Source: Flavobacterium sp. N502540 | GTDB taxonomy: Bacteria; Bacteroidota; Bacteroidia; Flavobacteriales; Flavobacteriaceae | Length of the DNA: 64,000 nt | Reading direction: 5' to 3' | Assembly (NCBI RefSeq): GCF_025947365.1 | Contig: NZ_CP110012.1 | Span: 1,488,001-1,552,000 of the forward strand | Shown: positions 42,648 to 51,923 of the stretch, one piece after another | Layout: every line of letters begins with the position of its first letter | How positions within the stretch are numbered: the stretch's first letter is position 1 | Program-made: the position numbers and the translations under genes | Notes under the pieces: generated by a model | The model's database searches: none | What the model was told of the DNA's origin: nothing | Seen by the model: only the letters and a program-made list of their open reading frames with translations

Positions 42648-43178
42648 ATGAAAAAGGTAATTACACTTTTGTTTTTAGTGTCATTTGGATTCACACAAGC
42701 ACAAGAGGCTTTTAAAGGAAAAGGAGATATTAGAGTGAATGTTGGTGCTAACATACAAGATGGTGGTTCCGGAATTCAGGGTTCGGTAGATTTTGGCCTT
42801 GGAGAAAATTTCTCTTTTGGATTTGTCGCCAATTATTTATTAGGAGTAGACAACTTTAATGGTTTCTATCATAACAATCCAACGCCATACACGGATTTAA
42901 AACCTGACTTTAGTGATCGTTTTGATGCCAAAGCAAGAATTAATGCTAACCTAAGCAGTGTTATTGGGGTTAAACAATTGGATGTTTACCCTGGTTTAAG
43001 TTTAGGATTGCGCAACTTTGGAGGTCATGTTGGCGGACGTTATTTCTTTACGGACGGATTTGGTGTTTTCACAGAGATTGGATTTCCAATTGCAAAATAT
43101 GGAAACAACAACGATGTATTTGGTCATTTAAACAATCAGACAACTTTCAGTTTAGGAGCCTCATTCAATTTACAATAA
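42648..43178 (+). CDS. DUF6646-like exported protein
   Basis: A 176-residue protein with a signal peptide (MKKVITLLFLVSFGFTQAQE). The mature part is Gly-rich, with alternating strands (INVGANIQDGGSGIQGSV-like start, GLRNFGGHVGGRYFFTDGFG) and a terminal aromatic/hydrophobic strand ending FNLQ. It is probably a small outer-membrane beta barrel. The DUF6646 label is from memory of similar Flavobacterium proteins. Ends at a strong bidirectional terminator. Confidence 0.7.
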   Translation: MKKVITLLFLVSFGFTQAQEAFKGKGDIRVNVGANIQDGGSGIQGSVDFGLGENFSFGFVANYLLGVDNFNGFYHNNPTPYTDLKPDFSDRFDAKARINANLSSVIGVKQLDVYPGLSLGLRNFGGHVGGRYFFTDGFGVFTEIGFPIAKYGNNNDVFGHLNNQTTFSLGASFNLQ

Positions 43179-43252
43179 GCGCAACGGATAAGAAAATAAA
43201 AGATTTATTTAAAGAAGATTTTCTTCTGAAATTGTCCGACAGCAAAATTTAT

Positions 43253-43290
43253 AAAATAAAAAACCGCCTAGTTAGGCGGTTTTTTATTTT
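43253..43290. terminator. 18-bp perfect bidirectional terminator
   Basis: AAAATAAAAAACCGCCTA, GT, and its exact complement. Between the DUF6646 gene and the convergent gene whose stop codon it touches. Confidence 0.88.
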
Positions 43291-44179
43291 ATCTGCTTAG
43301 CAAAATACTCCAATGGGCTCCGCTATACACTTTATACTTTTCTGAAAAATTCCCCTGATTGACTGCGAGCGAGAAATTTAAAAGACTGTTGAAGTAACAA
43401 ACATCTGTACCAATTGCTGCTTCACCAAATGTATTTACTAATTTCAGTTTTCCTTCGTACACTTTTTTAGCACCATTAAAAACCTTAACCCTCACCGCAT
43501 CTCCTGCTTTCAAGCCTAAATTTTCGGCGGTCTTTTTATCGATATTTGTCCATACATTGCCATACTGAATATCCAAAACCGGAATACCTCCTTTAATAAC
43601 TCCATTTTCTAAAACCGGTTTCTGATAATCAATTTTCACCACTTCATTAGGCAGCTTAGGACCTACTTCTTCAAATGCAATCGTTTTTGAGGCTAATCGT
43701 GCTCCGGTAAAAGCATATACATCACGTCCATGGAAGGTATACGATTCATTTGAATTTTGTCGACGGTTTTTTACTTCATCAATTTCACGAATTTCCTGGA
43801 TTCCTAATTGTTCTGCAATTAAAGTCAAAGTTCCATTATCGGGAGTTACAAAATAATGTTCTGATTTGGTGCGTAAAACCACAGAATGTCTTGCGGTTCC
43901 CACTCCCGGATCACAAACAGATACAAATACAGTTCCTGCGGGGTAATACTGTGCGGTTTGTGACAAGCGGTAAGCAGCCTCCCAAATATTAAATGCCGGA
44001 ATTTCGTGGGTCAGATCAAATATTTTCAAGTCTGTTGAAACTCCCATTGCAACTCCTTTCATTGCTGATACCGCTCCATCTTTCAACCCAAAATCAGATT
44101 GAAAAACCAGCACGTTGTTCTGAGAAAAACTACTAAAACTAATGGCATACAAAAAAAGCAATACGTACAATTTCATCAT
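43289..44179 (-). CDS. Exported SAM hydroxide adenosyltransferase-like protein (DUF62)
   Basis: A 296-residue protein. Visible family motifs: VFQSDFGLKDGAVSAMKGVA near residue 25, FDLTHEIPAFNIWEAAYRL near 54 and VSVCDPGVGTARHSVVLRT near 86, followed by the C-terminal beta-barrel domain. Family members hydrolyse SAM to adenosine and methionine, or are fluorinases/chlorinases. Here an N-terminal signal peptide (LLFLYAISFSSFSQ) sends it out of the cytosol, where SAM would not normally be found. Function is therefore open. Confidence 0.85.
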   Translation of the reverse strand: MMKLYVLLFLYAISFSSFSQNNVLVFQSDFGLKDGAVSAMKGVAMGVSTDLKIFDLTHEIPAFNIWEAAYRLSQTAQYYPAGTVFVSVCDPGVGTARHSVVLRTKSEHYFVTPDNGTLTLIAEQLGIQEIREIDEVKNRRQNSNESYTFHGRDVYAFTGARLASKTIAFEEVGPKLPNEVVKIDYQKPVLENGVIKGGIPVLDIQYGNVWTNIDKKTAENLGLKAGDAVRVKVFNGAKKVYEGKLKLVNTFGEAAIGTDVCYFNSLLNFSLAVNQGNFSEKYKVYSGAHWSILLSR

Positions 44180-44263
44180 GATCTTTTTTAGGATTACTGA
44201 ACAAACAAACTTACAAAAAGCGGTCTAACCGTGACATACAAAAATTACATTGGGGAACTCCAT

Positions 44264-44292
44264 AAAAAAACCCCGCAAATTGCGAGGCTTTT
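44264..44292 (-). terminator. Terminator of the M4 protease gene
   Basis: On the minus strand CCTCGCAA pairs with TTGCGGGG (one T-G pair), then a run of T. Lies just past the protease stop. Confidence 0.75.
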
Positions 44293-44312
44293 CGTTTTTT
44301 AAACTAACATTT

Positions 44313-47081
44313 TTATTTTTTGGCGAATTTCTTAACGATTCTTTTAGTACCATTATTCAACTCGATAACATAAAGTCCTGTTTTTAAAGTTCTCACATCA
44401 ATAGGATTTCCTGAAAGCTCTCCTGAACTCACTTGCTGACCTAATGTATTTGTAATTCTGAAAGTATATCCTGTATTATCTGCCAATGAAATATTTAATT
44501 CATCAACAACCGGATTTGGATACAATGCAAATCTTGCTGTTTCATTAGTTTCAACTAATCCTGCTGCAATTTCCTGATTTACAATAGCTCCTGAAGCTGT
44601 GATATTGATCGAATAATCTTCTACTTGTCCATAAGAAAATGACTCACAAGAAGTTGGTATTCCGTTGTATTTCATAGAAACTCTAAGTCTTGTTGTACCC
44701 AGTGTTGCTGTAGCCGGAATTGTAATGGTTCCTGTAGCTGTAGACGCTGTAGAAGTTGCTTTCGTCCAAACTGTTTCACCTGCATCAGTAAAATCCCCAT
44801 CTTGGTTGTAATCAATAAAAACAGCATATCCTTCACTGTAAATAGTAGAAGTCCAAACCGGAGTAATTGTTATTGTATAAGCTGTTCCTCTGGCAGCATT
44901 TGTAGAAATAGCGGTATAGTTTTCATAACCGGTTGTTCCTGTTGAAGTGTTGTTGATGGTACCGAATACCACTTTTCCAATTCTCTCGTCTACAGTACTG
45001 TTCCCCTGAGAATTACAGTAGTTTAAAGATGCAGCTGTAGTCGTAACATTTACAACATTACTTGCTGTTGAAACATTTCCTGCTCCATCTTTGGCTTTTA
45101 CACTAAAGCTATACGCTGTCAATGCTGTTAAACCTGTTACGGTATAACTTGTTGTAGTAGAAGAACCTTTTAAAGTTGTTCCCTGGTAAATATCATATCC
45201 GGTAACCCCTACATTATCTGTTGAAGCGGTCCATGTCAAATTAGTTGTTGACCCCGTTGTACCGGAAGCAGCAAGATTTGTTGGCGCAGTTGGCGCAGTT
45301 GTATCATTTGAGTCCACATACGCAGCTCCAACACCTACGGCATAAAATGCATTGGTGGTAGCAATAACTTCCGGTGAACCGGCACCATACAAATCAATAG
45401 CCGATTGTATTCCTGAAGTTCTTGCATTGGCAAAAGTAGAATTTGCTGTTAAATACACGCTTTCCAGACGGTACGCAATTTTTGCCGCTTTATCAATTGT
45501 AATCCCTGTTACGTTATAGGCATTTCCGATATCATTTGTACCTGATTTACCCACAGACAAAATGTAAAACCAGTGGTTCAATACACCGGAATTGGTATGC
45601 ACACCGCAATAATCATTACTGCTTGTTGGTGTACAATTTGGATTGATCCAATAGGTTCCGCCATAAGTGTCCGGCTGACCTTCAGAATTTGGATCACTCA
45701 TCGAACGCAAAGAAAGATGTCCTGATCTTCTTTCGATATCTTCACCAATTAACCAGATCGATTTTGTTGGTGCTGCTGCATTTTCAATACAAGCCCCCCA
45801 AATATCAGAGAACGCCTCGTTCATTGCCCCAGATTCTTTTTGATACGCCAGGTTCGCTGTATAAGTACAAACAGCATGTCCTATTTCGTGTCCGGCAACA
45901 TCAATTGCTGTTAGAATGTCAAAATAAGTTCCGCTTCCGTCACCATAAGTCATTACACTACCATTCCAGTAAGCATTATCGTAGGCATTGCTGTAATGCA
46001 CATAGCTTTTTATGATAGCACCTGCATTGTCGTAACTGTTTCTTCCATGTACTGTTGACCAGTAATCGTATGTTTTTTCAGCTCCCCAATGCGCATCCAA
46101 AGCTCCATTGTCTTTGTTCGTATTGTTATACTCAGCAGCGGTCCAGTTATTATCAGCATCCGTAAAATTTACGGCAGCGGTATAACTGGTTCCCTTTTTC
46201 ATATTGTAAGTATTGATTCCTAAACCTCTTGTCGCATCAGCAAGTATATAGGACGCTCCGCTTAAGGTGGTTTGTATCACCTGCGTTCCGCTGTAACGTG
46301 TCGCAGCATTGGCTGCAACAAAAGCTTTTTTGGTATTTGCGTCTTCTTTTTGATGTATTGCTTTGGCGGTTTTTACTTTATTTCCGTGGCTGTATTCACC
46401 AAGATGTTTTATGGTAGCGTTATAATACAGGACTTTTCCTGTTTCTGCGTCGATATAAAGATCTCCGCGGCTTACCGGATTGGTGGCATAAATATCAAAT
46501 TTATAAGCCAGTCTCACCTTATCTGACTTTCTGGTTTCACCCTGTTCTTCCATTGCCGGCAATAAAACCAATTCGCCTTTTGGCTTCTCATAGTTCATTG
46601 CTGCAGCATCTTGCGGGTTTTCCCATAGATATTGTTTTGCTCCTGTATAAGCAACCGCTCTGTCGAAAGCCGCTTTACTGGATAATTTTGCAGTTGTTTT
46701 TACATTTTGAAGAGCATAAAACTCTCCGTTCATGGAAACTAATTTTCCGTCTTTGGAATGTAGGGTGTAATTGGCAAATTCTACTTTAATACCTTGTTCG
46801 TACAATTGAAATTTTTCATGAGTAAAACCTTCTCTGTCAGATTCTATCTTAATTTTAGAAAAGGACTGGTTGTCTTTCAAACCCAATTGTTCTTTAAAAA
46901 CAGTGTTGTAATCTGTTCCTCTGTAAGTAGATTTATCACTAAAAGTGATTAAGCTTGGTTGTCCATTTTCTGATACATTTTTCTGACTTACCCGTTTGTC
47001 TGTGTTTTGGGCAAATCCTGATACTGAAAATGTAAGAATAACAACGGCTGATGCCATGGTTTTTGGTAATTTTCTGTTCAT
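44313..47081 (-). CDS. Thermolysin-like M4 metallopeptidase with FnIII, GEVED and T9SS domains
   Basis: A 922-residue secreted protease. After a signal peptide, an FTP/PepSY propeptide spans to about residue 250. The M4 catalytic domain follows, with HEIGHAV near 395 and NEAFSDIWG near 420 (zinc ligands and catalytic Glu) and GVLNHWFYILSVG further on. A fibronectin III domain (about 605-690), a GEVED domain (YAVFIDYNQDGDFTDAGE) and a T9SS type A sorting domain (LYPNPVVDELNISL...LKTGLYVIEL) complete it. It is likely secreted to degrade proteins outside the cell. Confidence 0.95.
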   Translation of the reverse strand: MNRKLPKTMASAVVILTFSVSGFAQNTDKRVSQKNVSENGQPSLITFSDKSTYRGTDYNTVFKEQLGLKDNQSFSKIKIESDREGFTHEKFQLYEQGIKVEFANYTLHSKDGKLVSMNGEFYALQNVKTTAKLSSKAAFDRAVAYTGAKQYLWENPQDAAAMNYEKPKGELVLLPAMEEQGETRKSDKVRLAYKFDIYATNPVSRGDLYIDAETGKVLYYNATIKHLGEYSHGNKVKTAKAIHQKEDANTKKAFVAANAATRYSGTQVIQTTLSGASYILADATRGLGINTYNMKKGTSYTAAVNFTDADNNWTAAEYNNTNKDNGALDAHWGAEKTYDYWSTVHGRNSYDNAGAIIKSYVHYSNAYDNAYWNGSVMTYGDGSGTYFDILTAIDVAGHEIGHAVCTYTANLAYQKESGAMNEAFSDIWGACIENAAAPTKSIWLIGEDIERRSGHLSLRSMSDPNSEGQPDTYGGTYWINPNCTPTSSNDYCGVHTNSGVLNHWFYILSVGKSGTNDIGNAYNVTGITIDKAAKIAYRLESVYLTANSTFANARTSGIQSAIDLYGAGSPEVIATTNAFYAVGVGAAYVDSNDTTAPTAPTNLAASGTTGSTTNLTWTASTDNVGVTGYDIYQGTTLKGSSTTTSYTVTGLTALTAYSFSVKAKDGAGNVSTASNVVNVTTTAASLNYCNSQGNSTVDERIGKVVFGTINNTSTGTTGYENYTAISTNAARGTAYTITITPVWTSTIYSEGYAVFIDYNQDGDFTDAGETVWTKATSTASTATGTITIPATATLGTTRLRVSMKYNGIPTSCESFSYGQVEDYSINITASGAIVNQEIAAGLVETNETARFALYPNPVVDELNISLADNTGYTFRITNTLGQQVSSGELSGNPIDVRTLKTGLYVIELNNGTKRIVKKFAKK

Positions 47082-47447
47082 AATAACGTGGTATTTAGTT
47101 TGGTTAAATGGATTACAAATAAAATATTAAACGTAAGTAAATACTCTATTTTAAAATAAAAGTATTTCATTTTAGTTAAATAATCGATGAAATTTGCCGT
47201 TAATCGATTAAATACAACGTTTTTTACTTTAAATTTACTTTTATTTAACAAACTGTGATGATTTCACAAAAAACAGGCCCAAAAAATAATTATTCTACTG
47301 ATAATTAATGCATTAACTCGAAAAAGTCAGTAAATACAAGGCTTTTAGAAAAAAACAAACCGGGCGGCTTTCCTTTAATTTTTTCCTACAAAAAAGGCCA
47401 GCCCTTTTAAAAGCTAGCCTTCATGCGAATTTGTCTTAATTACAGAA
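47082..47447. other. Long leader/intergenic region with ATCGAT palindromes
   Basis: No gene seen. It holds TTAATCGATTAA (47200-47211), a near copy TTAAATAATCGAT about 15 bases to its left, and a TACTCTATTTTAAAATAAAAGTA hairpin nearer the protease (about 47140-47163). These could be operator-like for the M4 protease, but no known regulator site is matched. Confidence 0.4.
47390..47421 (-). terminator. Terminator of scoB
   Basis: On the minus strand AAGGCTAGC pairs with GCTGGCCTT around a 10-base loop, then T-rich. Confidence 0.75.
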
Positions 47448-48104
47448 TTATCTGATATCCATTTCCGGAATTTCACCTTCAATGATCAAATCAGCTTCGG
47501 TTGATGCGATGATGTGCTCGACAGATACACCCGGTGCTCTTTCTAAAAGCTTAAAACCTTTATCGGTTACTTCCAGAACCGCAAGCTCGGTGACTACTTT
47601 TTTAACGCAGCCCACACCAGTTAAGGGTAAGGAGCATTTTTTTAGTATTTTTGATTCACCTGCTTTATTAACGTGCATCATGGCAACAATAATATTTTCG
47701 GCAGAAGCTACCAAATCCATTGCTCCGCCCATACCTTTTACCATCTTACCCGGAATTTTCCAATTGGCAATATCACCATTTTCAGAAACCTCCATGGCAC
47801 CTAAAATGGTCAAATCTACCTTTTGGCTTCGAATCATTCCAAAACTAAAAGCCGAATCAAAGAAACTGGCTCCCGGAAGTGTTGTGATAGTTTGCTTTCC
47901 GGCATTGATAATATCTGCATCTTCTTCTCCCGCAAAAGGGAAAGGCCCCATACCAAGAACACCGTTCTCGCTTTGAAACTCCACAGCAATATCTTCTCTA
48001 ACATAATTTGCTACCAGAGTTGGAATACCAATTCCAAGGTTCACAAAATAGCGGTCTTTTACTTCTTTTGCAATACGTCTTGCAATATCTTCTTTTGTCA
48101 ACAT
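47448..48104 (-). CDS. scoB: Succinyl-CoA:3-ketoacid-CoA transferase subunit B
   Basis: A 218-residue CoA-transferase family I beta subunit. FQSENGVLGMGPFP near residue 40 holds the catalytic Glu that forms the CoA thioester. Further marks are INAGKQTITTLPGASFFDSA and GAMDLVA. With subunit A it moves CoA between succinate and acetoacetate. Gap to scoA is 99 bases and AT-rich, same strand. Confidence 0.93.
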   Translation of the reverse strand: MLTKEDIARRIAKEVKDRYFVNLGIGIPTLVANYVREDIAVEFQSENGVLGMGPFPFAGEEDADIINAGKQTITTLPGASFFDSAFSFGMIRSQKVDLTILGAMEVSENGDIANWKIPGKMVKGMGGAMDLVASAENIIVAMMHVNKAGESKILKKCSLPLTGVGCVKKVVTELAVLEVTDKGFKLLERAPGVSVEHIIASTEADLIIEGEIPEMDIR

Positions 48105-48203
48105 AGTTCTAATGTGTCAATTTGGAAATTAGATAATTAGATCATGCGAAATATTTACGCAATCCAAATAATTAACTAATTATCACATTTTCTAATTCTC
48201 TAA

Positions 48204-48905
48204 TTATGCTCGTTGTCTTACCGTTCTCTGCTCGATTCTTTTCTCAAACTTTTCTCCCTGAAAGATACGCTGCACCATAATTCCCGGAATGTGTATTTGA
48301 TTTGGATCTAATGTTCCTACCGGAACTAATTCTTCCACTTCGGCGATGGTAATTTTACCCGCACCTGCCATACAGGCGTTGAAATTTCTGGCTGTTCCCT
48401 TAAAAATCAGGTTTCCTGCTTCGTCACCTTTCCAAGCTTTAACAATAGCAAACTCCGCTTTGAAAGCCTGTTCCATGATGTGCATTTTTCCATTGAACTC
48501 ACGTACTTCTTTGCCTTCGGCAACTTCAGTTCCGTAACCTGCAGGTGTAAAGAACGCAGGAATTCCGGCTTGTGCTGCACGACAGCGTTCGGCTAAAGTA
48601 CCTTGCGGAGTCAATTCGACTTCCAGTTCTCCTGAAAGCATCTGACGCTCAAACTCGGCATTCTCCCCCACATAAGAGGAAATCATTTTTTTAATTTGCT
48701 TCTTTTGCAAAAGCAATCCCAAACCAAAATCATCCACTCCTGCATTATTTGAAATACAGGTTAAATCTGAAATGGAAGTATTTACCAGTGCTGCAATTGT
48801 ATTTTCAGGAATTCCGCATAAACCGAAACCTCCGAACATTATAGTCATTCCGCTTTCAATTCCTTCGATAGCTTCCTGAACGTTATTTACTTTTTTTGTA
48901 ATCAT
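48204..48905 (-). CDS. scoA: Succinyl-CoA:3-ketoacid-CoA transferase subunit A
   Basis: A 233-residue alpha subunit: [20 protein letters not shown] near residue 19, then [15 protein letters not shown] and MCAGAGK-like [13 protein letters not shown]. It pairs with scoB just downstream. A TATTTTTA-like -7 box is seen about 50 bases upstream on the minus strand but is weak. Confidence 0.93.
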   Translation of the reverse strand: MITKKVNNVQEAIEGIESGMTIMFGGFGLCGIPENTIAALVNTSISDLTCISNNAGVDDFGLGLLLQKKQIKKMISSYVGENAEFERQMLSGELEVELTPQGTLAERCRAAQAGIPAFFTPAGYGTEVAEGKEVREFNGKMHIMEQAFKAEFAIVKAWKGDEAGNLIFKGTARNFNACMAGAGKITIAEVEELVPVGTLDPNQIHIPGIMVQRIFQGEKFEKRIEQRTVRQRA

Positions 48906-49058
48906 AACAAACTGTCTTTATTACTGTATATTTTTGATAAAAATAAGATTTTTAGATTAAATTATAACGATTTCGTAAAAAATAAAATGACCGATTTTAC
49001 TCTTTGAAAACGAACTGCCCGCATGCCTGTTGAGTGGCAGACTACATCATTATAAAAA

Positions 49059-49110
49059 GAAATCCTTTTGTATTCTTCCTGTATCAGAAGATCACAAAAG
49101 GATTTATTAT
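49059..49110 (-). terminator. Terminator of pbp1A
   Basis: AAATCCTTTTGT and its complement form a 12-bp stem with a loop that can itself pair (TCTTC/GAAGA), followed by TTCTTTTTAT on the minus strand. Confidence 0.7.
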
Positions 49111-49126
49111 TTGTAAAGAACTAAAC

Positions 49127-51433
49127 CTACAGTTCGAACTCGTCTGTATTCTGGTCTGTTTGTGTCGTATCTTTTACCACTGCCGGCCTGCTGTAGCAAT
49201 CTACCTTTATAGAAAGGTTTGCCGGACGCTCGAACTCTGATTTTGAAACCTGTAATCCCGGGTCGGCATAACACAATTTCATGAAATACCCCCAAATTGG
49301 TAAAGCTGCTGTAGCTCCTTGTCCGTAAGTCAAACTTTTAAAACGTGCTGAACGGTCTTCACAACCTACCCAGACTCCGGTTACCAGATTTGGTACCATT
49401 CCCATAAACCAACCGTCTGACTGATTTTGAGTGGTTCCGGTTTTACCTGCAATCGGGTTTCTGAACATGTACGGATATCCAGTCCAACGGTTGTCACCGC
49501 TTCCTCCGCCTTCTGTACGCAAACGTGCACCTGAACCGGTTTCTGTAACTCCTTCTAATAATTTAATTACTGCAAAGGCAATATCTTTGTTTAAAACGTC
49601 ATGAGATTCCGGAATAGGCTCATAGATCACCTCACCGCTTTTGTTCTCAATACGGCTTAAAAACTGCGGTTTTACATATACTCCCTGATTGGCAAAGGTA
49701 CTATATGCAGCCACCATATCTTCAACCGTAATATCTACTGCACCAAGTGCAATAGAGGGCTGAGGAGGGATTTCGGTTTTAACACCTAATTTGTGTGTTA
49801 ACTCTACTACAGCTTCTGGACCTGTTCTGTCGATTAACTTAGCTGATACGGTATTGATCGAATTGGCAAGACCTTGTTTTAGCGTTACCATTCCACGATA
49901 TCTGTTATCAGAGTTTCTTGGTTCCCAGTCAGCAGTAACATTGTGACGCCCTTTGTGAATCATAAAAGGTCCGTCCAGAATAGAATCGCAAGGAGACATG
50001 TTTAACTGCTCAATAGCAGTTGCATACACAAACGGTTTGAATGTAGATCCTACCTGTCGTGCTCCCTGCCCTACGTGATCGTATTGGAAATATTTATAAT
50101 TAATTCCACCTACCCATGCTTTAATGTTTCCGGTTTGAGGTTCCATCGCCATTAAACCAGATTGCAGGAAGTGTTTAAAATAACGAATAGAATCAAGTGG
50201 AGTCATCACGGTATCACGTTCTCCTTTCCAGGTGAATACACGCATTTTGGTCTTCACTTTAAACGAAGCAATGATGTCTTCATCACTTTTATCCATCTCT
50301 TTCATAAGGGCCCAACGCGTCGAATTCTTCATCGCCTGCATGATGATACGGTCTGTTTCTGCTTGTGTAATGTTTACAAACGGCGCATTTTTATTGGTTT
50401 TCATTTCAATAAAAAATTGCTGTTGCAAGTTTTTCATGTGTTCCGAAACTGCTTCTTCTGCATGCAATTGCATTCTTGAATCGATAGTGGTGTAAATTTT
50501 CAATCCATCTTTGTAGATATCATAATCTGAACCGTCCGGTTTTTTATTTTCTGCCACCCATTTTTTCATATAATCACGCAGGTATTCTCTGAAATAAGTA
50601 GCGGTTCCTTCACGGTGACTTTCCAATTTGAATTTTAAAGCGATTGGCAATGCCTGATATTTCTCTTTTTCAGATTTGGTTATCATCTTGGCTTTTACCA
50701 TTTGTCCCAGTACAACATCACGACGGTTTTTTACCCCAACAGGGTTACGCAAAGGATTATAAAGAGATGAATTGTTAAACATTCCAACTAAAATTGCCGA
50801 TTCGTCAATAGTTAAGTCTTTAGGATCTTTGGAAAAATAGGTCTGAGCTGCCGAACTTACCCCAACAGCATAATTTCCGAAATCATAAACGTTGCAGTAC
50901 ATCGCTAAAATCTCATTTTTGGTATATTGTCTTTCCAGACGAATGGCAATAATCCATTCTTTTATTTTTTGCACTATCCTAAAAGGTAAAAAGCTAGATC
51001 CACCACGATGAAATAACTGTTTGGCCAATTGCTGTGTTATGGTACTGGCTCCTCCATTTGTCCCCAAAGAAAAAGCAGCACGTAAAGTCCCACGTCCATC
51101 AATTCCGGAATGCTCATAAAAACGAGCATCTTCAGTTGCCACCAAAGCATCTACCAGATTTTTTGGCAAGTCAGAATATTTAAGCTGTGACCTGTTGGTT
51201 TTGAAATATTTACCGATTACCACTCCATCAGACGAAATGATTTCGGTGGCCAAATTAGAATCCGGATTCTCCAAATCTTCAAAAGAAGGCATTGAACCGA
51301 ATAACCCCCATGAGGCAAATAAAAAGAAGGCAAGAACTCCTAATAAACTATAGGCAAAAATTCTCCAGAACTTCTTTTTGTAGTAATTAATATCTTTAAC
51401 GCTATTGGATTGATTGTTTTTCTTAGCAGCCAT
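49127..51433 (-). CDS. mrcA: Penicillin-binding protein 1A (bifunctional)
   Basis: A 768-residue class A PBP in the inner membrane: one N-terminal membrane helix (near residue 30-50), then a GT51 glycosyltransferase domain (TEDARFYEHSGIDGRGTLRA near 97 and GGASTITQQLAKQLF near 125). The transpeptidase domain has STFK near 457, SIN near 514 and KTGTTQN near 665. It builds and crosslinks peptidoglycan. It lies 10 bases after gldH, so it belongs to the ricT-gldH-pbp1A unit. Confidence 0.96.
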   Translation of the reverse strand: MAAKKNNQSNSVKDINYYKKKFWRIFAYSLLGVLAFFLFASWGLFGSMPSFEDLENPDSNLATEIISSDGVVIGKYFKTNRSQLKYSDLPKNLVDALVATEDARFYEHSGIDGRGTLRAAFSLGTNGGASTITQQLAKQLFHRGGSSFLPFRIVQKIKEWIIAIRLERQYTKNEILAMYCNVYDFGNYAVGVSSAAQTYFSKDPKDLTIDESAILVGMFNNSSLYNPLRNPVGVKNRRDVVLGQMVKAKMITKSEKEKYQALPIALKFKLESHREGTATYFREYLRDYMKKWVAENKKPDGSDYDIYKDGLKIYTTIDSRMQLHAEEAVSEHMKNLQQQFFIEMKTNKNAPFVNITQAETDRIIMQAMKNSTRWALMKEMDKSDEDIIASFKVKTKMRVFTWKGERDTVMTPLDSIRYFKHFLQSGLMAMEPQTGNIKAWVGGINYKYFQYDHVGQGARQVGSTFKPFVYATAIEQLNMSPCDSILDGPFMIHKGRHNVTADWEPRNSDNRYRGMVTLKQGLANSINTVSAKLIDRTGPEAVVELTHKLGVKTEIPPQPSIALGAVDITVEDMVAAYSTFANQGVYVKPQFLSRIENKSGEVIYEPIPESHDVLNKDIAFAVIKLLEGVTETGSGARLRTEGGGSGDNRWTGYPYMFRNPIAGKTGTTQNQSDGWFMGMVPNLVTGVWVGCEDRSARFKSLTYGQGATAALPIWGYFMKLCYADPGLQVSKSEFERPANLSIKVDCYSRPAVVKDTTQTDQNTDEFEL

Positions 51434-51443
51434 AACTATTTTT

Positions 51444-51923
51444 CTAATCTTTTTGTTCTATTCTAAAACCAACATCTGTAATACCTTCTAAGGCCTGAAC
51501 TCCCGGAATTTTACCTGATTCTCTGACCGCTTGTTTGATATGTACTTTGTATTTTCCTCTAAACTTTACGTTTTCTTTGTAAAACAGCTTACTTTCTTTA
51601 ATGTCTGTAAAGCCATTCCCCATCAGGCTACCGTCAGGATTTGCCATTTGATATTCTAAAGTATCCACTTTGGTAAAACCGCTTGGTGTTTCGATAGCTA
51701 CAATCAAAAACAAATTATTGAACGGATAATTGTTATTGTCTCTCAAATTTACAAACAGGTTGTATCTTTTGGTAGAATCTAAAACCGGCAGATCAAAGGT
51801 TACAATACTGTCTTTGTTCCAGGCACTTCCAACAGATTTGTATTCGTCAAATACTCTTTTTTTATCGCAGGAAAAAAGGAGGATTGCTGACAAAAGAAGA
51901 ATTCCACTACTTTTTATTCTCAT
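51444..51923 (-). CDS. gldH: Gliding motility lipoprotein GldH
   Basis: A 159-residue lipoprotein (LLLSAILLFSCDKK; lipobox Cys at residue 19). The family segments VGSAWNKDSIVTFDLP and LFVNLRDNNNYPFNNLFLIV are as in GldH. It is needed for gliding in Flavobacterium and is associated with the T9SS machinery. Its start overlaps the ricT 3' end by 17 bases. Confidence 0.92.
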   Translation of the reverse strand: MRIKSSGILLLSAILLFSCDKKRVFDEYKSVGSAWNKDSIVTFDLPVLDSTKRYNLFVNLRDNNNYPFNNLFLIVAIETPSGFTKVDTLEYQMANPDGSLMGNGFTDIKESKLFYKENVKFRGKYKVHIKQAVRESGKIPGVQALEGITDVGFRIEQKD

